Shown here piece by piece: positions 36,475 to 46,240 of a stretch of DNA of 64,000 nt. Under the pieces are notes generated by a model that did not search any database, was not told the DNA's origin, and saw only the letters and a program-made list of their open reading frames with translations. The first letter of the stretch is position 1, and every line of letters starts with the position of its first letter. This stretch comes from JBEEJZ01 sp046046915. Lineage in GTDB: Bacteria > Pseudomonadota > Gammaproteobacteria > Burkholderiales > Burkholderiaceae_C. A program made the position numbers and the translations under genes. The stretch is from NCBI GenBank assembly GCA_046046915.1, contig JBJOIT010000004.1:42123-106122 (forward strand), read 5' to 3'.

Positions 36475-36668
36475 GGGTGGCAGACGGTTTGAGCAGTTTA
36501 CGGTAGGTGCGTTCAGGCCATGTTGCTGTGAAATCCAGGTACATCGCTCCCACGATTGACTCATGCCAAGGGCGGGCACAGGGTTTCAGGGAAAAGTTTG
36601 GTTTCCTGTGGCACTATCACGGCGGACAGACGTGATCGTCACAATCAAGCTCACACGGAACACGCCGC

Positions 36669-37463
36669 ATGTTGGAACGCTACTCGGAACCTGCCCCATC
36701 CTTGGTCTGGCTACCCGCCGATCACCGTTTGCTCGGTCCCAGGGACAACACCCTGCCGTACCTGGTGCTGGGAGATAAATATGCCCGCTCGCTGCGGGAT
36801 TGCGCCCAAGTTCAGCCTGTGCTTTTTCCGCTGGCAAATGCGTCTCAAATCAACAGTTTGATCGCTATGGTGGACGGGGTGATGTTGACGGGTTCGCCCT
36901 CCAATGTGCACCCCTCTCATTTCAATGAGGAGGTACACGACAGCAGTCTGCCGCTGGACCCGGAGAGGGACTCCCTCACGTTGTCACTGGTACGAGCCTG
37001 CGTCAAGCAGGGTGTGCCCCTGCTGGGAATCTGCCGTGGATTTCAGGAAATCAATGTCGCTATGGGCGGCTCTCTGGAGCAAACCGTGCACGCCCGCCCA
37101 GGCCATTTGGACCACCGGGCGCGCCCCGATTTATCTCTAGCCGATGCCTATGACCATTTGTCGCATGAGGTTCGTTTTGTGAGCGGTTCGCCTTTCGAGA
37201 CCTGGGCGGGTGGGCAGACTGCCATCGTGAACTCTTTGCATGGACAGGGTATTGGCCGCCTGGCGCCTGGCCTACGGGCCTTGGCCCATGCGCCGGACGG
37301 TTTGGTGGAAGCCATCGAAATTGAAGGTGCAACTTCCTTCGCCTATGCCGTTCAGTGGCATCCCGAGTGGCGGAGTGTTGAGATACCGTTTTATGGTGCC
37401 ATCATGCGAGCCTTTGGCCAGGCCTGCCGCCAGCACCGCGCGCAACGCGCTGAAACAGCTTGA
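36669..37463 (+). CDS. puuD: Gamma-glutamyl-gamma-aminobutyrate hydrolase PuuD
   Basis: A 264-residue class-I glutamine-amidotransferase-like hydrolase that releases GABA from gamma-glutamyl-GABA in the Puu putrescine pathway. The nucleophile Cys is in PLLGICRGFQEINVAMGG, and the His and Glu in YAVQWHPEWR. It starts a rightward cluster of puuD, gamma-glutamylpolyamine synthetase and a class-III aminotransferase, followed by the polyamine transporter. The next gene starts 25 bases after its stop. Confidence 0.9.
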   Translation: MLERYSEPAPSLVWLPADHRLLGPRDNTLPYLVLGDKYARSLRDCAQVQPVLFPLANASQINSLIAMVDGVMLTGSPSNVHPSHFNEEVHDSSLPLDPERDSLTLSLVRACVKQGVPLLGICRGFQEINVAMGGSLEQTVHARPGHLDHRARPDLSLADAYDHLSHEVRFVSGSPFETWAGGQTAIVNSLHGQGIGRLAPGLRALAHAPDGLVEAIEIEGATSFAYAVQWHPEWRSVEIPFYGAIMRAFGQACRQHRAQRAETA

Positions 37464-37488
37464 ACAAGACACTGGGGGGGACACTTAC

Positions 37489-38856
37489 ATGAATGCCAAT
37501 AAAGCCTCGAACTTCACTGAGCTTGAAAGCTGGCTCAATCAGCGTCGCGTGACCGAGGTTGAATGCCTGGTGCCCGACCTGACTGGCGTTGCCAGGGGCA
37601 AGATCCTTCCGCGTCAAAAGTTCACCGAAGACAGGGGCATGCGACTGCCCCAGGCTATCGTCGCCATGGGCGTGACCGGCGAGTTTCCACAAAGCGGCCC
37701 TTACTACGATGTGATCGATCCTACGGACCGAGACATGCAATTGCGTCCCGACCCCTCGACGGTGCGTATCGTGCCCTGGGCGACAGACCCCACGGCTCAG
37801 GTCATCCATGACTGCTTTGATCACGCTGGCAAGTTGGTGCCATTTGCGCCACGTAGTGTCCTGCGCCATGTGTGCGACCTTTATGACGCTGAGGGCTGGG
37901 CTCCGGTGGTGGCGCCTGAACTTGAGTTCTACCTGACTGCTCGCAATACCGACCCCAACACCCTGCTGCACGCGCCGGTGGGGCGCAGTGGTCGCGCCGA
38001 GACTTCACGACAGGCGTACAGCATCGACGCCGTCAACGAGTTCGATCCTCTGTTTGAAGAGATTTACGACTACTGCGACAAGATGGAACTGAACGTGGAC
38101 ACACTCATCCACGAGGTAGGCGCCGGCCAGATGGAAATCAATTTCTTTCATGCCCATCCGTTGGGTCTGGCGGATGAGGTGTTTTTCTTTAAGCGCACGG
38201 TGCGCGAAGCCGCCTTGCGGCACAACATGTACGCCACCTTCATGGCCAAGCCGATTGCGGGCGAGCCGGGCAGTGCCATGCATGTGCACCAGAGCATCGT
38301 CAGCAAGGAAAAAGGCCTGAATATCTTTAGTCAAGCCGATGGCTCGCCGTCAGAAGCCTTCTATCACTTCATTGGCGGGCTACAGCGCTACATCCCTGCG
38401 GCGATGGTGCTGGTCGCGCCGTATGTCAACAGCTACCGGCGCCTGTCGCGCCACACGGCGGCGCCCATCAATATCGAGTGGGGCCATGACAATCGCACAG
38501 TCGGTATACGGTCGCCGATTGCGTCGCCACAGGCGCGTCGCGTCGAAAACCGAGTGATCGGGGCAGACGCGAACCCTTATGTCGCCTTATCCATGACCTT
38601 GGCATGTGGCTATTTAGGCCTCAAGAACAAGATCAAGCCCAAAGCCGAGATGCGGGGCGATGCCTATTTGTCACCCTACGCGCTGCCACGCAGCCTGGGC
38701 GAGGCGCTGGATTGGCTGCGCCGTGAGTCTGAGCTGCATGATGTGTTGGGTAAAGAGTTCATCACTATCTACGCCGAAATCAAGGAATTGGAGTTTGAAG
38801 AGTTCATGAAGGTGATTTCACCTTGGGAACGCGAACATTTGCTGCTTCATGTTTAA
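37489..38856 (+). CDS. puuA: Gamma-glutamylputrescine synthetase-like glutamine synthetase
   Basis: A 455-residue enzyme of the glutamine synthetase fold that couples glutamate to an amine with ATP. Landmarks are VECLVPDLTGVARGKILP near the N-terminus, EAGAGQMEINF-like HEVGAGQMEINFFHAHP, SAMHVHQSIVSKE and the adenylate-site GHDNRTVGIRSP. The neighbours puuD, aminotransferase and pot genes indicate the PuuA role over nitrogen assimilation. ATG at 37489 follows GGGGGGGAC and gives the normal N-terminus. The exact amine (putrescine, spermidine or another) is not certain. Confidence 0.88.
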   Translation: MNANKASNFTELESWLNQRRVTEVECLVPDLTGVARGKILPRQKFTEDRGMRLPQAIVAMGVTGEFPQSGPYYDVIDPTDRDMQLRPDPSTVRIVPWATDPTAQVIHDCFDHAGKLVPFAPRSVLRHVCDLYDAEGWAPVVAPELEFYLTARNTDPNTLLHAPVGRSGRAETSRQAYSIDAVNEFDPLFEEIYDYCDKMELNVDTLIHEVGAGQMEINFFHAHPLGLADEVFFFKRTVREAALRHNMYATFMAKPIAGEPGSAMHVHQSIVSKEKGLNIFSQADGSPSEAFYHFIGGLQRYIPAAMVLVAPYVNSYRRLSRHTAAPINIEWGHDNRTVGIRSPIASPQARRVENRVIGADANPYVALSMTLACGYLGLKNKIKPKAEMRGDAYLSPYALPRSLGEALDWLRRESELHDVLGKEFITIYAEIKELEFEEFMKVISPWEREHLLLHV

Positions 38857-38889
38857 GCTGGGCCGTCCTTTTTCTATGTCGGAATTGCC

Positions 38890-40284
38890 ATGAATCCCAT
38901 CAACACAGCAGAAATCCAGGCCCTGGATAGCGCACATTTTTTGCATCCCTTCACAGATTTCAAGGACTTGGGCCATCGCGGGGCTCGGGTCATGACCAGA
39001 GCTGACAACATTTATGTGTGGGACAGCGAGGGCGCCAGGGTGCTAGACGCCATGAGCGGTCTGTGGTGTGTGAATGTGGGATACGGGCGCAAAGAGCTTG
39101 CAGATGCGGCCTATCAGCAAATGATGACGCTTCCCTACTACAACAGTTTTTTTCAGACCACCAATGTGCCGGCCGTGCACTTGGCTGCGCGCCTGGCAGC
39201 GTTGGCGCCTGAAGTTGAGGGGCGGCGCTTTGAGCATGTCTTTTATTCGAGCAGCGGCTCGGAGAGCAATGACTCGAACGTCCGCATGGTGCGCCGATAT
39301 TGGGATTTGCTGGGGCAGCCCCAGCGCAAGATCATCATCAGCCGCAACAATGCCTACCACGGCAGCACCATGGCCGGCGCCTCCTTGGGGGGGATGAGCG
39401 GCATGCATGCCCAAGGGGATCTGCCCATTCCAAACATCGCGCACATTGAACAGCCGTATTTTTATGAGTTGGCTCACGAGGGGGAGTCCCCTGCTGAGTT
39501 TGGCGTTCGGGCTGCAGGCTGGCTGGAGGCCAAGATATTGGCGCTCGGGCCGGACCGTGTTGCCGCTTTTATTGCAGAGCCCGTGCAGGGCGCTGGTGGT
39601 GTGATTATTCCGCCGGACACCTATTGGCCTGAAATCCAGCGCATTGTCGACAAATACGGTGTGCTGTTAATCAGTGACGAGGTGATCTGCGCCTTTGGAC
39701 GGCTGGGCCACTGGTTTGGCTACGAACGATTTGGCTATCGTCCTGATCTGGTGACGTTTGCCAAGGCTGTGACCAGCGGCTACGTACCCTTGGGCGGGGT
39801 GATGGTTGGCGACAGGGTTGCCAAGGTGCTGATAGAGCAGGGCGGCGAGTTCAACCACGGGTACACCTACAGCGGACACCCGGTTGCTTGTGCCGTTGCC
39901 ATGGCAAATCTCGATGTCATGCAAGCCGAGGACCTGCCCGGGCGCGTGCTGCACGACGTTGGCCCCTATCTCGCGGAGCGCTTTTCGGCCTTGAAGGACC
40001 ATCCCTTGGTCGGCGAAGCACAGGCCTGCGGTTTTGTCGCGGGCTTGGTGTTGGTAAAAAACAAAGCGACGCGCGAGTTGTTCCCATCCAAATTGGCTGT
40101 GGGCATGATCTGCCGCGCGCATTGCTTTAAAAAAGGACTCATCATGCGTGCGGTAGGCGATCGCATGATCATTGCACCCCCGCTGGTCATGACACGGGCT
40201 CAAATTGACGAGATGATGGAGCTGATTCGGGCGTGCCTGGATGCGACCTGGGTCGACCTCAAGGCGGTGGGGCACATTGAATAG
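38890..40284 (+). CDS. spuC: Class-III aminotransferase (SpuC-like polyamine/pyruvate)
   Basis: A 464-residue PLP enzyme that transfers an amino group from a diamine or omega-amino acid to pyruvate. The PLP lysine is in LVTFAKAVTSGYVPLGGV, preceded by LLISDEVICAFGRLGHWFG, and the AYHGSTMAGASLGGM segment is typical of omega-transaminases of the SpuC/putrescine-pyruvate group. It is 33 bases downstream of puuA and 125 bases upstream of the polyamine binding protein. Substrate is inferred from the context. Confidence 0.88.
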   Translation: MNPINTAEIQALDSAHFLHPFTDFKDLGHRGARVMTRADNIYVWDSEGARVLDAMSGLWCVNVGYGRKELADAAYQQMMTLPYYNSFFQTTNVPAVHLAARLAALAPEVEGRRFEHVFYSSSGSESNDSNVRMVRRYWDLLGQPQRKIIISRNNAYHGSTMAGASLGGMSGMHAQGDLPIPNIAHIEQPYFYELAHEGESPAEFGVRAAGWLEAKILALGPDRVAAFIAEPVQGAGGVIIPPDTYWPEIQRIVDKYGVLLISDEVICAFGRLGHWFGYERFGYRPDLVTFAKAVTSGYVPLGGVMVGDRVAKVLIEQGGEFNHGYTYSGHPVACAVAMANLDVMQAEDLPGRVLHDVGPYLAERFSALKDHPLVGEAQACGFVAGLVLVKNKATRELFPSKLAVGMICRAHCFKKGLIMRAVGDRMIIAPPLVMTRAQIDEMMELIRACLDATWVDLKAVGHIE

Positions 40285-40409
40285 AATCCGGCACACACCC
40301 GGTGCAGATTTTCATTGGTGCAGTTCTTGCTCCGTCAATGCTTGGGTTCGGCCTGCTTCATCTGGGTGCCAACTGATTTTTCTTTGATTGTTTTTGGAGT
40401 GAATTCACC

Positions 40410-41570
40410 GTGAAAAAACATGTATTGATTCTGGCGATGTCGGCGGTGTTCCTGTCGGCCTGTGGCAAAAAGGAAGAAGCTGCCCCGCCCGCACCTGCAC
40501 CGGTCGCTGCTGCGCCCGCGGCACCTGTGAACACAGAGGAAAAAGTCCTCAATATTTACAACTGGCCCGACTACATTCCCGAAGGCATGATTGCCGCTTT
40601 CGAGAAAGAGTCTGGCATCAAGGTGAATTACGACACCTTTGAAACCAACGAAGCGCTGCATGCCAAATTGGTCGCCGGCAATACCGGTTATGACATCGTG
40701 GTGCCCGGCACGGCCGGCGGCTTCAGCCCGACGCAGGTGGCAGCAGGTTTGTTTCAGCCACTCAAGAAGGACCAGATCTCCAATTTGGCCAACCTGGATC
40801 CCGCGCTGATGCAAGTTCTGACCAAGGCGGACCCTGACAACAAGCACCTGGTGCCTTGGGCCTGGGGTTTCACCACGGTGGGCATCAACAAGACCAAGGT
40901 TGAAAAGGCCCTGGGCAAGACCCCGATGCCAGAAAATGCTTGGGACCTGGTTTTCAATCCCGAGTACACCAAGAAGCTGAAGTCTTGCGGCATTGCATAT
41001 CTTGATACACCGTCTGAAATCATGTCGGTGGCCTTGCACTACGTTGGCAAGGATGCTTACTCAAACAACGCAGAAGATTACAAGGCTGCGACCGATATGC
41101 TGGCCAAAGTTCGCAAGGACGTGCGCCTGTTCAGCTCGACCATGATTGATGACATTGCCGGCGGGAAGGCCTGTGCGGTGATCGGGTGGTCTGGCGATAT
41201 CAACCAGGCTGCAGCACGTGCGAAGGAAAACGGTTCCAAAGACACGATAGAGGCGCTGCTGCCCACCGGTGGTGCGTTGCTGTTCATTGACTCTATGGCC
41301 GTTGCCAAGGATGCCAAGCACCCGAATAACGCTGCAGCTTTCATCAACTTCTATCTCCGTCCTGAGAACGCTGCCACCATGGCCAATGAGATGGGCTACC
41401 CGACGGCCAACAAGGCTGGTCTGGACAAGGTCAACCCCGAGATCGCCAGCAACAAGACCATCTTTGTAGAGGCCAGCTACATGCCCAAGATGATCCCACC
41501 CAGCAGCTTTACCAACGAAGCGCGTGAAGCGTTGGCCAATGCTTACAACACTTTCAAAAAAGGCAAGTAA
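40410..41570 (+). CDS. potF: Polyamine ABC transporter binding protein (PotF/SpuD-like)
   Basis: A 386-residue lipoprotein (LSACGKKEE lipobox, Cys at about residue 18) of the spermidine/putrescine binding family. Mature landmarks are VLNIYNWPDYIPEGMIAAFEKESGIKVNYDTFETNE (in part: NIYNWPDYIPEGMIAAFEK), YDIVVPG, LVPWAWGFTTVGINK and VIGWSGDINQAA. It carries putrescine-type polyamines to PotGHI. An Ala/Pro-rich linker follows the lipid anchor. The next hairpin (41594-41624) lies between it and potG. Confidence 0.92.
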   Translation: MKKHVLILAMSAVFLSACGKKEEAAPPAPAPVAAAPAAPVNTEEKVLNIYNWPDYIPEGMIAAFEKESGIKVNYDTFETNEALHAKLVAGNTGYDIVVPGTAGGFSPTQVAAGLFQPLKKDQISNLANLDPALMQVLTKADPDNKHLVPWAWGFTTVGINKTKVEKALGKTPMPENAWDLVFNPEYTKKLKSCGIAYLDTPSEIMSVALHYVGKDAYSNNAEDYKAATDMLAKVRKDVRLFSSTMIDDIAGGKACAVIGWSGDINQAAARAKENGSKDTIEALLPTGGALLFIDSMAVAKDAKHPNNAAAFINFYLRPENAATMANEMGYPTANKAGLDKVNPEIASNKTIFVEASYMPKMIPPSSFTNEAREALANAYNTFKKGK

Positions 41571-41593
41571 GTCGCTGATTCCAGCTTGAGTGG

Positions 41594-41635
41594 GGGGCTG
41601 TTTGTACAAGGTATGAGCAGCCCCTTGTTGTTTCT
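41594..41635 (+). terminator. Hairpin between potF and potG (attenuating terminator)
   Basis: Arms GGGGCTG (41594-41600) and CAGCCCC (41618-41624) around 17 bases, then TTGTTGTTTC. It lies 23 bases after the binding-protein stop and would lower transporter transcripts compared with the binding protein. Confidence 0.7.
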
Positions 41636-41669
41636 GCAGCCCTTAGGCTAACATTGATCGTTGACGGAC

Positions 41670-42761
41670 ATGGAAGAAAAAATGGGTTACCTGGTCACGG
41701 AGGGCTTGGTCAAGCGCTTTGACGACTCGGTTGCAGTAGACGATGTGTCTTTGTCCATCGCCAAAGGCGAGATCTTTGCTTTACTGGGCAGTTCTGGCTG
41801 TGGAAAGTCCACTTTACTGAGAATGTTGGCGGGCTTTGAAAAACCCACGGCAGGCCGGGTGTTGTTGGGCGGGCAGGATGTCGCCAATTTCCCACCCTAC
41901 GAGCGCCCCATCAACATGATGTTTCAGTCGTATGCCTTGTTTCCTCACCTGGATATTTGGGAAAACATCGCCTTTGGCCTGAAGCGCGAGGGCCTGCCTC
42001 GTGCGGAAATTCAGAAACGGGTGGGTGACATGTTGGATTTGGTTCAGCTCGCTCCGTTTGCAAAGCGTAAGCCTCATCAACTTTCTGGTGGCCAGCAGCA
42101 GCGTGTAGCTTTGGCACGCAGTCTTGCTAAACGACCCAAGTTATTGCTCCTGGACGAACCGCTGGGTGCCTTGGACAAAAAGCTTCGTGAACAGACCCAG
42201 TTTGAGCTGGTCAACATCATTGAGCGGGTGGGTGTTACCTGTGTCATGGTCACGCATGACCAGGAAGAGGCCATGACCATGGCGAACCGTATCGCAGTGA
42301 TGAGTAAGGGTAGGGTGTTGCAGGTCGGTACTCCGGAAGAGGTTTACGAGCATCCATCCAATCGATTCGTTGCTGACTTTATCGGCAACGTCAACATGTT
42401 CGAAGGCTATCTCAGTCAGGACGAGGTTGATCGCTGTGCTGCTATCACGGGGCTTGGGGAAGTAGTCGTGGGGCACGGTGTCAGCGGTACCCTGAACATG
42501 CCGGTTGCGATTGCCGTGCGGCCAGAAAAGATTGAAATCAGCAAAGTTCGTCCGGATATCTCGGTGAACGTATTTGAGGGTACGGTCAAAGAGATTGCCT
42601 ATTTTGGCTCTTACAACACCTATATCGTCACTGCCCGTGACGGGTCTCTGGTCAAAATCACGGAAGCAAATACCTCCCGACAGGAGCTCAGCGATATCAC
42701 CTGGGACGATCCGGTTTACTTTTGGTGGGGCGATCGTGCCGGCGTGGTTCTGCGCGATTGA
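41670..42761 (+). CDS. potG: Polyamine ABC transporter ATPase PotG
   Basis: A 363-residue ABC ATPase with Walker A GSSGCGKSTLL, Q-loop MMFQSYALFPH, signature LSGGQQQRVALARSL, Walker B LLLLDEPLGALD and the switch MVTHDQEEAM. The C-terminal TOBE/regulatory domain is of the PotA/PotG type (IAVRPEKIEIS, EIAYFGSYNTY). A second start three codons upstream (TTG) is possible. It is 99 bases after potF and 9 bases before potH, forming an operon. Confidence 0.94.
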   Translation: MEEKMGYLVTEGLVKRFDDSVAVDDVSLSIAKGEIFALLGSSGCGKSTLLRMLAGFEKPTAGRVLLGGQDVANFPPYERPINMMFQSYALFPHLDIWENIAFGLKREGLPRAEIQKRVGDMLDLVQLAPFAKRKPHQLSGGQQQRVALARSLAKRPKLLLLDEPLGALDKKLREQTQFELVNIIERVGVTCVMVTHDQEEAMTMANRIAVMSKGRVLQVGTPEEVYEHPSNRFVADFIGNVNMFEGYLSQDEVDRCAAITGLGEVVVGHGVSGTLNMPVAIAVRPEKIEISKVRPDISVNVFEGTVKEIAYFGSYNTYIVTARDGSLVKITEANTSRQELSDITWDDPVYFWWGDRAGVVLRD

Positions 42762-42770
42762 GGGATCAAT

Positions 42771-43691
42771 ATGTTGACATTGAAACCACCGGCACTTGGG
42801 CGACGCTTTGTCATCAGTGTGCCCTACGTGTGGCTGGTCGTTTTTTTTCTGCTTCCCTTCCTGATCCTGCTCTACATCAGCTTCGTCGACATGGGCGAGG
42901 ACATCCATCCTTTCAAGCCCATTTGGGACACACAGACAGGTTTACTGAAGCTCAAGTATGAAAACTACCTCTCCATTTTCAGAAACCCGGATGGGGGGGC
43001 GCTGTTTCAGACGATTTATCTAGAAGCGTACTTGCGTTCAATTTGGTATGCCTTGTGCAACGCGACGCTCTGCCTGATCGTAGGCTACCCATTTGCCTAC
43101 TTCATTGCGCGGTCCAAGCCCAGTGTTCGTCCAGGCTTGTTGATGATGGTGATGCTCCCTTTTTGGACCTCGTTTTTGCTCAGGGTCTATGCCTGGAAGG
43201 GAATACTCGCCGATCAAGGTGTACTGAACCAGCTGTTCATGGCGGCTGGGCTTATCTCCGAGCCGGTACAAATGCTCTACACCGATGTGTCGATGTTGGT
43301 GGGCTTGACCTATGTCTATTTGCCCTTCATGGTTTTGCCCTTGTACGCCACGTTAGTGAAGATGGACTTCCGGCTCCTGGAAGCTGCTTACGATTTAGGC
43401 GCCTCACCCTTCAAGGCCTTCTGGCTGGTCACTGTGCCCTTATCCAAGGCCGGTATCGTGGCCGGCTTCATGCTGGTATTTATCCCTTCCATGGGGGAGT
43501 TCGTGATTCCGTCACTTTTGGGCGGGCCAGAAAACATCATGATCGGGCGGGTCGTGTGGGATGAGATGTTCACCAGTAACAACTGGCCGCGTGCCGCCGC
43601 ACTGGCCGTGATCATGATCGCTTTCATTGTTGGCCCTCTGGCGATCTATTACCACCAGACCAGCCGGTCTCTGGGTCAAAGCCATGAGTAA
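42771..43691 (+). CDS. potH: Polyamine ABC transporter permease PotH
   Basis: A 306-residue inner-membrane permease with about six spans. The N-terminal VWLVVFFLLPFLILLYISFVD and the coupling-motif LLEAAYDLGASPFKAFWLVTVPLSKAGIVAGF (shown: EAAYDLGASPFKAFWLVTVP) are typical of the binding-protein-dependent transport family. The EAA loop contacts PotG. It starts 9 bases after potG and ends 12 bases before potI. Confidence 0.94.
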   Translation: MLTLKPPALGRRFVISVPYVWLVVFFLLPFLILLYISFVDMGEDIHPFKPIWDTQTGLLKLKYENYLSIFRNPDGGALFQTIYLEAYLRSIWYALCNATLCLIVGYPFAYFIARSKPSVRPGLLMMVMLPFWTSFLLRVYAWKGILADQGVLNQLFMAAGLISEPVQMLYTDVSMLVGLTYVYLPFMVLPLYATLVKMDFRLLEAAYDLGASPFKAFWLVTVPLSKAGIVAGFMLVFIPSMGEFVIPSLLGGPENIMIGRVVWDEMFTSNNWPRAAALAVIMIAFIVGPLAIYYHQTSRSLGQSHE

Positions 43692-43703
43692 ATATCCGGT
43701 GGC

Positions 43704-44537
43704 ATGTTCATGAAAAGTTTTCTGGAAAAACATTTCGGCAAGTTCTGGATGGCAGCTGTGTACTTGTTTTTGTACATGCCCCTGCTGTTCATGGTTGTTT
43801 TTTCCTTCAACAGCACCCGTCAGGACGCTCGATTCACCGGGTTCTCCCTACGCTGGTATGAAGCGCTGACTCGTGATACCAAGATTGTGGATGGCTTCTG
43901 GTTGTCACTGCAGGTAGCCACTTTTTCAGGTGTGCTTTCGGCGGTGCTGGGTACCTTTGCGGCCTTTGTGCTTGTTCGCTATCGTCGTTTCCCCGGCCGA
44001 ACGATGTTTTCTGGAATGGTGAACGCTCCCCTGGTGATGCCAGAGGTGGTGATAGGCCTCTCCTTGTTGCTCTTGATGGTGGGAGCCCAGAACTTTCTTG
44101 GCTGGCCAGAGCGTGGCCTGACCACAATAGTGCTCGGCCACACCCTACTGGGCATGGCTTATGCCATGGTGGTGGTTCAGTCGAGATTGCAAGAGATGGA
44201 TCGCAGCATCGAGGAAGCGGCTATGGATTTGGGCGCGCGTCCTCACCAGGTTTTTTTTCTGGTCACCTTGCCTCAAATTTTTCAGGCCGTACTCGCTGCA
44301 TTCTTGCTTGCATTCACCTTGTCGTTTGATGATGTGGTGATTTCCGAATTTCTGTCAGGTCCAGGGGTCAACACCTTGCCACAGGTGATTTTTGGGTACG
44401 CACGTCGAGGCATCAACCCAACGATCTACGCAGCTTCGACCCTGCTGATTTGTTCCGTGACCGTTGCCACTGTGGTTTACAGCGTTTGGGTCGCCAGGCA
44501 GGCACGACGTAGAGAGCGCGAGACCATTAGGGCTTGA
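43704..44537 (+). CDS. potI: Polyamine ABC transporter permease PotI
   Basis: A 277-residue second permease with about six spans. Landmarks are FFMVVFSFN-like LLFMVVFSFNSTRQDARFTGFSLRWYEAL (in part), EEAAMDLGARPHQVFFLVTLPQIFQ as the EAA loop, and FTLSFDDVVISEFLSGPG, typical of PotI. With PotF, PotG and PotH it completes a putrescine-type importer. It is the last gene of the operon; a 290-base noncoding stretch follows. Confidence 0.94.
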   Translation: MFMKSFLEKHFGKFWMAAVYLFLYMPLLFMVVFSFNSTRQDARFTGFSLRWYEALTRDTKIVDGFWLSLQVATFSGVLSAVLGTFAAFVLVRYRRFPGRTMFSGMVNAPLVMPEVVIGLSLLLLMVGAQNFLGWPERGLTTIVLGHTLLGMAYAMVVVQSRLQEMDRSIEEAAMDLGARPHQVFFLVTLPQIFQAVLAAFLLAFTLSFDDVVISEFLSGPGVNTLPQVIFGYARRGINPTIYAASTLLICSVTVATVVYSVWVARQARRRERETIRA

Positions 44538-44706
44538 TCTCGGGTGGGTGCTTTGGCGATGGAGGTGTTTTCATTCTCCAACTTTAAATTTCACATAATA
44601 AAAATCTTTGGTCAGTTGGCAGGATCCAATTGTCTACATTGAGAATCTTGATTTTGCTTCGTGAAATCAATCTTGCAAGCGTTTGATTTTTAACAACAAA
44701 AATTTA

Positions 44707-44749
44707 GTCTTATATAAGACAGAAGATTGGTTTTTACTCTTATATAAGA
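44707..44749. promoter_or_regulatory. Two copies of palindrome TCTTATATAAGA upstream of aceA
   Basis: Perfect 12-base palindromes TCTTATATAAGA at 44708-44719 and 44738-44749, centres 30 bases apart (three DNA turns). The first extends to GTCTTATATAAGAC. They lie 79-120 bases upstream of the isocitrate lyase start. The surrounding 44538-44827 is AT-rich, holds no gene, and contains no other feature I can name. Likely operator for a repressor or activator of glyoxylate/TCA genes. Confidence 0.65.
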
Positions 44750-44827
44750 CTATAGTGGAGGCATGCCATCAAGCAAACCACGTTGGTTTGGTGGTCAACC
44801 AGTTTTATCAACTCAAGGAGTGTTTCC

Positions 44828-46147
44828 ATGCCTCAAAGCCTGACTGAACAACTGAGCCGCGCTCAACAAATCGAAGCCCTGGAGAAAGACTGGGCTACCA
44901 ATCCTCGCTGGAAGGGGATTAAGCGCGGCTACAGTGCCGCCGATGTCGTGCGTTTGCGCGGCTCTTTCCCCATCGAGCACACCCTGGCCCGGCGCGGTGC
45001 TGAGAAATTGTGGAACCTGGTCAACACTGAGCCTTACGTGAACTGCCTGGGGGCACTCACCGGCGGCCAAGCCATGCAGCAGGTCAAGGCCGGCGTCAAG
45101 GCGATATATCTATCTGGTTGGCAGGTGGCTGCAGACAACAACAGCTACGCTTCCATGTATCCAGATCAATCACTGTACCCAGTGGATTCTGTGCCAACTG
45201 TGGTTGAGCGTATCAACAACACCTTCCGCCGTGCTGATGAAATCCAGCACTCCAAGGGCATAGACGCTGGCGATGCTGGCTACATTGACAACTTTGCGCC
45301 CATCGTTGCTGATGCGGAAGCTGGTTTTGGTGGCGTTCTGAACGCGTTCGAGTTGATGAAAGCCATGATCAAGGCGGGCGCGGCTGGTGTTCACTGGGAA
45401 GACCAGTTGGCATCTGTGAAGAAATGCGGCCATATGGGTGGCAAGGTGTTGGTGCCCACCGCTGAAGCCTGCCAAAAACTGATCGCAGCTCGTATGGCTG
45501 CTGACGTTTGTGGTGTTCCCACCTTGGTGATCGCACGTACGGATGCCGAGGCTGCTGATTTGCTGACCAGCGACTACGACGAAAACGACAAACCCTTCCT
45601 CACGGGCGAACGTACCTCTGAAGGCTTCTACAAGACGCGTAAGGGCATCGATCAAGCCATTTCCCGGGCCATCGCCTACGCTGAGTATGCCGACTTGGTC
45701 TGGTGTGAGACTGGCACGCCCGACCTGGAGTTTGCTCGGAAGTTCGCTGAGGCTGTGCATGCCAAGCACCCCGGCAAGATGCTGGCCTACAACTGCTCAC
45801 CATCGTTCAACTGGAAGAAGAACCTTGATGACGCCACGATCGCAAAATTCCAGCGTGAACTGGGTGCCATGGGTTACAAATACCAGTTCATTACCCTGGC
45901 TGGCATTCACTCCATGTGGTTCAACATGTTTGATTTGGCACAAGACTACGTCAAGCGCGGCATGTCGGCTTATGTGGAGAAGGTTCAGGAGCCAGAGTTC
46001 GCAGCGCGTGACCGCGGTTACACCTTTGTGTCGCACCAGCAAGAAGTCGGCACTGGTTACTTCGATGAAGTGACCACGGTCATTCAGGGCGGTAAGTCCA
46101 GCGTGACGGCTCTGACCGGTTCGACCGAAGAAGAGCAGTTCCACTAA
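44828..46147 (+). CDS. aceA: Isocitrate lyase
   Basis: A 439-residue enzyme of the glyoxylate bypass that splits isocitrate to succinate and glyoxylate. The catalytic motif [16 protein letters not shown] contains the active-site Cys. [45 protein letters not shown] and [12 protein letters not shown] are further landmarks. ATG at 44828 has AAGGAG upstream and matches the family start; the longer reading does not. Twin palindromes upstream are probable operators. A terminator follows at 46204. Confidence 0.97.
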   Translation: MPQSLTEQLSRAQQIEALEKDWATNPRWKGIKRGYSAADVVRLRGSFPIEHTLARRGAEKLWNLVNTEPYVNCLGALTGGQAMQQVKAGVKAIYLSGWQVAADNNSYASMYPDQSLYPVDSVPTVVERINNTFRRADEIQHSKGIDAGDAGYIDNFAPIVADAEAGFGGVLNAFELMKAMIKAGAAGVHWEDQLASVKKCGHMGGKVLVPTAEACQKLIAARMAADVCGVPTLVIARTDAEAADLLTSDYDENDKPFLTGERTSEGFYKTRKGIDQAISRAIAYAEYADLVWCETGTPDLEFARKFAEAVHAKHPGKMLAYNCSPSFNWKKNLDDATIAKFQRELGAMGYKYQFITLAGIHSMWFNMFDLAQDYVKRGMSAYVEKVQEPEFAARDRGYTFVSHQQEVGTGYFDEVTTVIQGGKSSVTALTGSTEEEQFH

Positions 46148-46203
46148 GCTGGGAGGTTTGCCGGGCATCGTAAAATTAGCGTACCCCGGCCTTCACCCTT
46201 CAG

Positions 46204-46236
46204 AGCGCGGCAAGTCCGCGCTTTTCTGTTTTTGAC
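46204..46236 (+). terminator. Terminator between aceA and thrS
   Basis: Arms AGCGCGG (46204-46210) and CCGCGCT (46216-46222) around CAAGT, followed by TTTTCTGTTTTTG. It ends 5 bases before thrS, so it could also attenuate that gene or be its leader. Confidence 0.65.
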
Positions 46237-46240
46237 AAAA

